19,388 bases of DNA from CALLPQ01 sp964479275 (GTDB lineage: Bacteria; Pseudomonadota; Alphaproteobacteria; Caulobacterales; Parvularculaceae), in assembly GCA_964479275.1 (NCBI GenBank), contig CAYZLR010000064.1, forward strand, positions 1 to 19,388. The letters run 5' to 3'. This document shows positions 15,739 to 19,388 of the stretch, one piece after another. The notes beneath the pieces are model-generated. The model had not been told where the DNA came from and searched no databases. It worked only from the letters and a program-made list of their open reading frames with translations. Each line of letters opens with the position of its first letter. Within the stretch, counting starts at the first letter, position 1. The translations under genes were made by a program, and so were the position numbers.

Positions 15739-15780
15739 AAAGCACCTCGTTAATTCCACTAGATACTGGAGTACTCTAGA
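15739..15780. repeat. Palindromic intergenic repeat, family B copy 2 (3' half decayed)
   Basis: AAAGCACCTCGTTAATTCCA matches copy 1 (AAAGCGCCTCCTTAATTCCA) at 18 of 20 positions, and its first 11 bases equal copy 3. The 3' half, GGAGTACTCTAGA, looks like a decayed complement of AAAGCACCTC, so the stem is imperfect. It lies 77 bases after the four-helix membrane protein gene. Confidence 0.65.
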
Positions 15781-15863
15781 TAAAATTAATCTGTAGAATG
15801 ATTATTGTTTCTGAATGGCGTGTTTGAACTGCCGGTTTTTGCCATCATGGTGATTTATGCGAC

Positions 15864-16097
15864 ATGATTACACAGATAGTGAAACAGGCGGCTTTTATAT
15901 ATAATTGGCATCGTCTCGATCCCACCATGTCTTATTGGGTCGCAATGCCATGCTTGTGGATACAGTGCAAAGCTCGAGAGACCCACTTGGCAAAAATCAT
16001 TACCATCAATTATGCAGTGCGTTTTTTTGACGCTATAGGAAGGCAAATTTTAGCCAGTGATGATCTTGACCTATTGAAGCCAGGTGGTTGGCGCTAA
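15864..16097 (+). CDS. Doubtful 77-residue open reading frame
   Basis: An ATG-started frame in the gap before tRNA-Lys. The product (starts MITQIVKQAAFIYNWHRLD, ends LLKPGGWR) resembles nothing I recognise, has no membrane segment or signal peptide, and its codon choice is not clearly that of the neighbours. GGTGAT lies about 12 bases upstream, which is too far to be a good ribosome site. A minus-strand frame of similar length overlaps it, as expected by chance. It may be a decayed gene or nothing. Confidence 0.15.
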   Translation: MITQIVKQAAFIYNWHRLDPTMSYWVAMPCLWIQCKARETHLAKIITINYAVRFFDAIGRQILASDDLDLLKPGGWR

Positions 16098-16293
16098 GCT
16101 TTTGTTATTATGTGCTTTTTTTTATTCTTATGGGCGCCCTTTTGAACGCAAAATGCGCTAAACGTGTAAAAATAGCTAGTAATTGCTATGAAAACTCTCC
16201 GCGCAAGGGAGACGTAAACGGTTTTTAATTGATTTTAGGTTTCTAGATTTTGGGGAATGAGCAAAAGGATCATGATTCTTTACCAACAAGGTG

Positions 16294-16322
16294 TTGACCC
16301 TCTCCTGCGATGCCCCTATGTT
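16294..16322 (+). promoter_or_regulatory. Sigma-70-type promoter of tRNA-Lys
   Basis: TTGACC (16294-16299) and TATGTT (16317-16322) are separated by exactly 17 bases, 41 bases before the tRNA 5' end. The G/C-rich bases after the -10 box (CCGGCCTCGC) resemble the discriminators of stringently controlled stable-RNA promoters. Confidence 0.65.
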
Positions 16323-16332
16323 CCGGCCTCGC

Positions 16333-16350
16333 TGGCGCAAAAATGCGCCA
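16333..16350 (+). other. Perfect 7-bp hairpin in the tRNA-Lys 5' leader
   Basis: TGGCGCA (16333-16339) and TGCGCCA (16344-16350) pair around an AAAA loop. It ends 13 bases before the mature tRNA 5' end, within the expected precursor leader. It might stabilise or delimit the leader for RNase P processing; this is inference. Confidence 0.45.
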
Positions 16351-16363
16351 ACTTCCCAATTGT

Positions 16364-16439
16364 GGGCCCTTAGCTCAGTCGGTAGAGCAACTGACTTTTA
16401 ATCAGTAGGTCGAAGGTTCGAATCCTTCAGGGCTCACCA
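16364..16439 (+). tRNA. tRNA-Lys (anticodon UUU)
   Basis: The 76 bases fold as a complete cloverleaf. The acceptor stem is GGGCCCT with AGGGCTC (one G-U pair); the D arm contains AGCTCAGTCGGTAGAGC; the anticodon stem is ACTGA/TCAGT with loop CTTTTAA and anticodon TTT. The variable loop is short, and the T arm is GAAGG-TTCGAAT-CCTTC. The discriminator base is A and the CCA end is encoded (16437-16439). UUU reads lysine codons AAA and AAG. It stands alone with its own promoter; no further tRNA follows before the DUF2336 gene. Confidence 0.98.
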
Positions 16440-16561
16440 TTACTCCTAAAGTCGAACTCTTAATCTAACGGGCTATGCCCAGATTTGATTACGCATATGG
16501 CTGAACAGATAATATTGTCATACTCTCTATCCGTAAATGTGGATATTGTGAGCGTGATTGA

Positions 16562-17785
16562 TTAGCTGGCTTCCTGCGCTTTCAAGACATCGCGGATTGA
16601 TTTTCTATCAAGGGTGGGTTTTTTCTGGCTGCCGCCTTCTTTTGCGGCTGATTGCGCGCGCACCCGCCAAAAACGCATTACTCTTTCCGCTGCATCTTGT
16701 GGTACTTTCAGATAGAGGTCGAGAATGCGTAAGGCGCTTGATTGTTGATCATGACTTTTTTGCAGACCAAAAACTATTTTTGCAAATGTGGAGCGCTCTA
16801 GCTTAGCGGCCCGGCAAGAGATCGCGAGTGATTCCCATGTGCCATCTTGTAGAATCTTTGAAGCTGTTGCCGAGTCGATTCCGGTATAGTGCGCAAAAGC
16901 TAAAAGAAATTCCGTTGCCCGCTTTGTTTCAATCAGTTCTTTGAGCAACATTTCATTAATGGCATTCGCTCTAGCTTTGTCATTAATAAATTGCTGTGCC
17001 TCATGAACTTCAGCTTTAACGTCGCTCGTTGCTAAAGTGAGGATCTTTTTGCGATTCGTGGCAATGGCCTGATCGATTAGTGCGGGATCAAGGCCCTCTG
17101 ATCTATTTAATATTTCTTTTTTGAGAGCAGAAGACACAAAAAAATACATTTGTGTTAGTAATTGCGGCGCCAAGTCATACCGGCCGGCCATAGGCGCCTG
17201 GAGTTCAGGTAAATTGCGTGAATGTTCAACCAGTTTTTCCATTGTCGCAGGTTTAATTTTTGCGCTACGGTTTTTCGCAAGCTCCACCAATACGCTTTTA
17301 TCACCATGTTCGACGAGTTCATCAGAAACAACCGATGTAATTTCCCGGCGTTTGGAAATTGCCTCCATGTGCTTTTGGCTACGTACACGAATTATTCTGA
17401 CGAGATCTTTCTCGCTAAGGGCAGAGGACCGTTTTAAAATAGGTTCTGCAACACTGATTTCATCACGAGCTAGCTGATTGACGAGGCCTTTGGGAGCATT
17501 TGGCGTGTCTGCTAATTTTTCTGCCATCTCCCTGCGCAAAGCTGTTTCGACATTTTGCGTAACACGGCTCATGATTACATCAAAATGTTGCATTTCTGTA
17601 GAAGAATAGCGATCGGGTGTCGCCATGAATACATCGGTGATTTCACGCAGTAAGTCACGACGTTTATTGCTACTATCTTCTTTCGCAACGCTAATTAATT
17701 GCTTTAAACGAGACATTTGTTGTCCCATACCTGTTGAGACGGGCTCACTTGTAGATGACGATGAGTATACCATTTCTGCGTTCAT
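16562..17785 (-). CDS. DUF2336 domain-containing protein
   Basis: A soluble, helix-rich 407-residue protein of the DUF2336 family, which I know mainly from Alphaproteobacteria and whose function is not established. Recognisable features are the N-terminal LKQLISVAKEDSSNKRRDLLREITDVF, the block MSRVTQNVETALRREMAEKLAD, then LARDEISVAEPILKRSSALSEKDLVRII, and repeated helical units such as LVELAKNRSAKI that suggest a HEAT-like solenoid. There is no signal peptide or membrane segment. The ATG whose first base is 17785 is preceded by GGAAG at good spacing. The first 20 residues are Ser/Thr-rich and probably disordered. The gene is convergent with tRNA-Lys and divergent from the SH3 lipoprotein gene. 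Assignment is by pattern memory, without a profile search. Confidence 0.82.
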   Translation of the reverse strand: MNAEMVYSSSSTSEPVSTGMGQQMSRLKQLISVAKEDSSNKRRDLLREITDVFMATPDRYSSTEMQHFDVIMSRVTQNVETALRREMAEKLADTPNAPKGLVNQLARDEISVAEPILKRSSALSEKDLVRIIRVRSQKHMEAISKRREITSVVSDELVEHGDKSVLVELAKNRSAKIKPATMEKLVEHSRNLPELQAPMAGRYDLAPQLLTQMYFFVSSALKKEILNRSEGLDPALIDQAIATNRKKILTLATSDVKAEVHEAQQFINDKARANAINEMLLKELIETKRATEFLLAFAHYTGIDSATASKILQDGTWESLAISCRAAKLERSTFAKIVFGLQKSHDQQSSALRILDLYLKVPQDAAERVMRFWRVRAQSAAKEGGSQKKPTLDRKSIRDVLKAQEAS

Positions 17786-18073
17786 TTTACTTCCAAAAAT
17801 CTATTCTAGATTCCGCAATTCATTACCGATACGTCATATTAAGAGGGTAAACGTAAAAAAAATGCCATCGAAAAAACCATCGTTGGTTAACGTATTGCCA
17901 CAAATCTTGTTCAAATTATTCTTTATTGAGAAAAAGTCTTGTGGTTATTAACCTTGTTTTCCTGTAGTTTAAGCGAAGAACGGTTGGTTTACAGCGGGGT
18001 TTATTAATCCTTGCAGGGCGTGTTTTGTCGCAATAAACTGCTTATAAAATTAAAAAATAACAGGATTATTTTT

Positions 18074-18847
18074 ATGGGTCGAAATATAATAAAAATTATT
18101 GTCTGTTCTGGGTTATGTGGATTATTAGGCGCTTGCGCAACCATTGATAGCGATGATTATGACCGCGGCGTGTTAGGGGACCGAGACAGTCTAAGTGATC
18201 ACGATCTCACGGCTGGATCAGTGCTCGGCGCTAGTTTAACAGCAACTGATCGCCGCGCTATCAATAGTGCTTTTCGTCAAGCAATAGAAAATTCAAATTC
18301 ATCGGTTGGCTCAGTAAATACTTTCGTACCTTGGCAATCGAAACGCGCGAGCGGTAGTGTAAAAATCGGTTCATTTTATGTAGGGAATTTATTGGCAAAC
18401 CCCGATGATGTTTTACCCGCACCTCTCGGTCTTGAATTGAGATATCAACTCGAAACGGAGCAAGGAGCTTTTGTTCTAACCAAAAACTCGAATATCAGAT
18501 TAGGGCCATCTACCAATTTCGACGTTGTCGATACATTGCCGTCGGGGACAGGGGTGATGGGCGTCGGACGGGTTTTAGGGCAGCCTTGGATGCTCATATC
18601 TTTAAATGGAGATATTATTGGATATGTTTTTGAAAAACTTATGGTCAAGGCTCCAGGTGCAGACTTTCTAGAGCTTGCCGGTGGACCGGTTAGAACGCCG
18701 ATCGCATGTCGATCATATACGATGACGTTAGAGCTGGAAAACGATAAAGATGAATGGGACGGTGTGGCCTGTGATTATGGTCGCGGATTTGCGCCCCAAA
18801 GGCGCGTAGGCCCTACTCGACTTCAATCAGGGGCGTCATTTTTCTAA
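18074..18847 (+). CDS. Putative lipoprotein with an SH3 domain in a 17-kDa-antigen-like context
   Basis: A 257-residue envelope protein. The N-terminus is a lipoprotein signal with lipobox LGAC and lipid-attachment Cys21. A bacterial SH3 domain occupies about 131-191 (VLTKNSNIRLGPSTNFDVVD, then LPSGTGVMGVGRVLGQPWML, then GYVFEKLM). The parts either side resemble the 17-kDa surface antigen family: LTATDRRAINSAFRQAIEN, then VPWQ (Trp87) before the SH3 domain, and CRSYTMTLEL with VACDYGRGF (Cys212, Cys233) after it. The two cysteines could form a disulfide. The start at 18074 has AGGA upstream and gives the lipoprotein signal; an upstream in-frame ATG at 18011 would bury it behind 21 residues. 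It is probably anchored in the outer membrane; the ligand of the SH3 domain is unknown. A perfect palindromic hairpin follows the stop. Confidence 0.8.
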   Translation: MGRNIIKIIVCSGLCGLLGACATIDSDDYDRGVLGDRDSLSDHDLTAGSVLGASLTATDRRAINSAFRQAIENSNSSVGSVNTFVPWQSKRASGSVKIGSFYVGNLLANPDDVLPAPLGLELRYQLETEQGAFVLTKNSNIRLGPSTNFDVVDTLPSGTGVMGVGRVLGQPWMLISLNGDIIGYVFEKLMVKAPGADFLELAGGPVRTPIACRSYTMTLELENDKDEWDGVACDYGRGFAPQRRVGPTRLQSGASFF

Positions 18848-18860
18848 TGTATCTAAACTT

Positions 18861-18905
18861 CCTAAAGCACCTCGACTTCAAATTGAATCACCGAGGTGCT
18901 TTAAG
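18861..18905. repeat. Palindromic intergenic repeat, family B copy 3 (perfect stem), possible terminator
   Basis: TAAAGCACCTCG (18863-18874) and CGAGGTGCTTTA (18892-18903) form a perfect 12-bp stem. The 17-base loop contains a second small palindrome, TTCAA-A-TTGAA. It starts 16 bases after the stop of the SH3 lipoprotein gene. There is no long T tract, so intrinsic termination is uncertain, but it would be a strong 3'-end hairpin. It is the best-preserved of the three copies in the window. Confidence 0.75.
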
Positions 18906-19090
18906 TCGATCTTTTTTCGCATTTATTGCAGTTCAATCGGTTTCAACAGACACGCAAAATGCTTTCGGTTCTTACTGTTTGCCGGATTTGCGGACAATCA
19001 ACAGGCGGCTACTTGATCTGGAAGTGCTTAAATGCTTCTGCCGGTGATATAACAAGCCTAATCATGCATTTGGGTTGCTGGTGACGCCAG

Positions 19091-19388
19091 TTACTCCATG
19101 CGATTGCGGTCGCGAAAAGTTACTATTTGTACTTTATCTTCACCGACGTGATCTTGTATCGTTTTATGTAAGTTAATTAAGTGAAACCGGCTCCACTCAT
19201 TGGCTTGTAAAACAGCGGTCATCATGCTCGATGTATTCTTCAGTATAATGAAAGGTAACATTACATAGATTAAGCTGGAAATCCCTATGGCAAAGATAAT
19301 TCCAATATTATCAGGCGTTAACACAAAGCTGATATAAGAGCCCAATTCAAAATTACAATTGAGTGATTTCAGCGACTTATGATTCTGT
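19091..19388 (-). CDS. C-terminal part of an unrecognised membrane protein, cut by the window edge
   Basis: A minus-strand frame open from the window end to TAA at 19091-19093, about 99 codons. The only starts seen inside are weak (a TTG near 19345 with no ribosome site), so the gene most likely begins beyond the window. One clear membrane segment (NIGIIFAIGISSLIYVMLPFIIL) is followed by a hydrophilic tail of about 50 residues rich in charged residues and ending FRDRNRME. I recognise no motif. It is convergent with the SH3 lipoprotein gene, with the palindromic repeat between their 3' ends. It could still be a chance frame, but the hydrophobic-then-charged pattern suggests a real protein. Confidence 0.45.
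   Translation of the reverse strand, partial: QNHKSLKSLNCNFELGSYISFVLTPDNIGIIFAIGISSLIYVMLPFIILKNTSSMMTAVLQANEWSRFHLINLHKTIQDHVGEDKVQIVTFRDRNRME

Larger units (their letters stand above)
15662..16363. other. Gap of about 700 bases without a confident gene
   Basis: Contains palindromic repeat copy 2 (15739-15780), one doubtful small reading frame (15864-16097), a GGGCGCCC palindrome near 16130-16137 followed by TTTT, and the tRNA-Lys promoter (16294-16322). Apart from these I see no protein, RNA or mobile-element signature. The stretch 16098-16290 is A/T-rich and otherwise featureless. Confidence 0.6.

Noticed and set aside
15855..16046. Minus-strand 63-codon frame opposite the doubtful frame at 15864
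   Set aside because: No ribosome site or recognisable product; overlapping frames of this size on both strands are expected by chance.
16124..16141. GGGCGCCC palindrome followed by TTTT as a terminator
   Set aside because: The stem would have no room for a loop beyond the self-palindrome and no confident gene ends just before it.
17821..17960. Possible CtrA-type TTAA sites between the DUF2336 and SH3 genes
   Set aside because: TTAAC half-sites and a GGTTA-T-TAACC palindrome are present, but no pair has the TTAA-N7-TTAA spacing, and the stretch is A/T-rich enough to yield them by chance.
18011..18073. N-terminal extension of the SH3 lipoprotein from an upstream ATG
   Set aside because: It would place 21 polar residues before the lipoprotein signal and block lipobox recognition; AGGA precedes the ATG at 18074.
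18847..19047. Plus-strand frame of 66 codons after the SH3 lipoprotein gene
   Set aside because: It begins on the stop codon of the previous gene, runs through the palindromic repeat, has no ribosome site and resembles nothing known.

Overview
The window looks like chromosomal, mostly housekeeping DNA from an alphaproteobacterium of moderate G+C. Pointers to this group are the hflK-hflC-Do protease cluster, a DUF2336 protein (a family I know mainly from Alphaproteobacteria), the queA/csaA/tgt arrangement, and palindromic intergenic repeats of the kind common in this class. I cannot place it to order. I see no phage, insertion sequence, CRISPR array or obvious horizontally acquired island.

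Layout. Positions 1-3105 hold the 3' part of a large Asp-box (BNR/sortilin-like) beta-propeller protein whose start lies outside the window. It is followed by glyS (3225-5267), which here lacks its usual neighbour glyQ. A palindromic repeat sits between the convergent 3' ends of glyS and mrp. mrp (minus strand, to 6581) is divergent from the membrane protease-modulator pair hflK-hflC (6890-8940). These are followed by a periplasmic Do/HtrA serine protease (9191-10612) with a clear intrinsic terminator. Next comes sdaA (11010-12404), an iron-sulfur L-serine dehydratase. A tightly overlapping operon, queA-csaA-tgt (12547-15094), carries two queuosine enzymes with a tRNA-binding protein between them, followed by an unrecognised four-helix membrane protein (15170-15661).

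The last part is sparser: a 700-bp gap, a tRNA-Lys(UUU) gene with a good promoter, a minus-strand DUF2336 protein (16562-17785), an SH3-domain lipoprotein (18074-18847), and the 3' end of a minus-strand membrane protein running off the right edge.

No clear new multi-gene system is visible. The points most worth a second look are: a Mrp ATPase with no cysteine at all; a Tgt that keeps only two of its four zinc ligands; a tRNA-binding protein translationally coupled between queA and tgt; a 10-bp hairpin ending two bases before the glyS start codon; an SH3 domain apparently inserted into a 17-kDa-surface-antigen-like fold; and two families of palindromic intergenic repeats, one of which creates a false N-terminal extension of sdaA.
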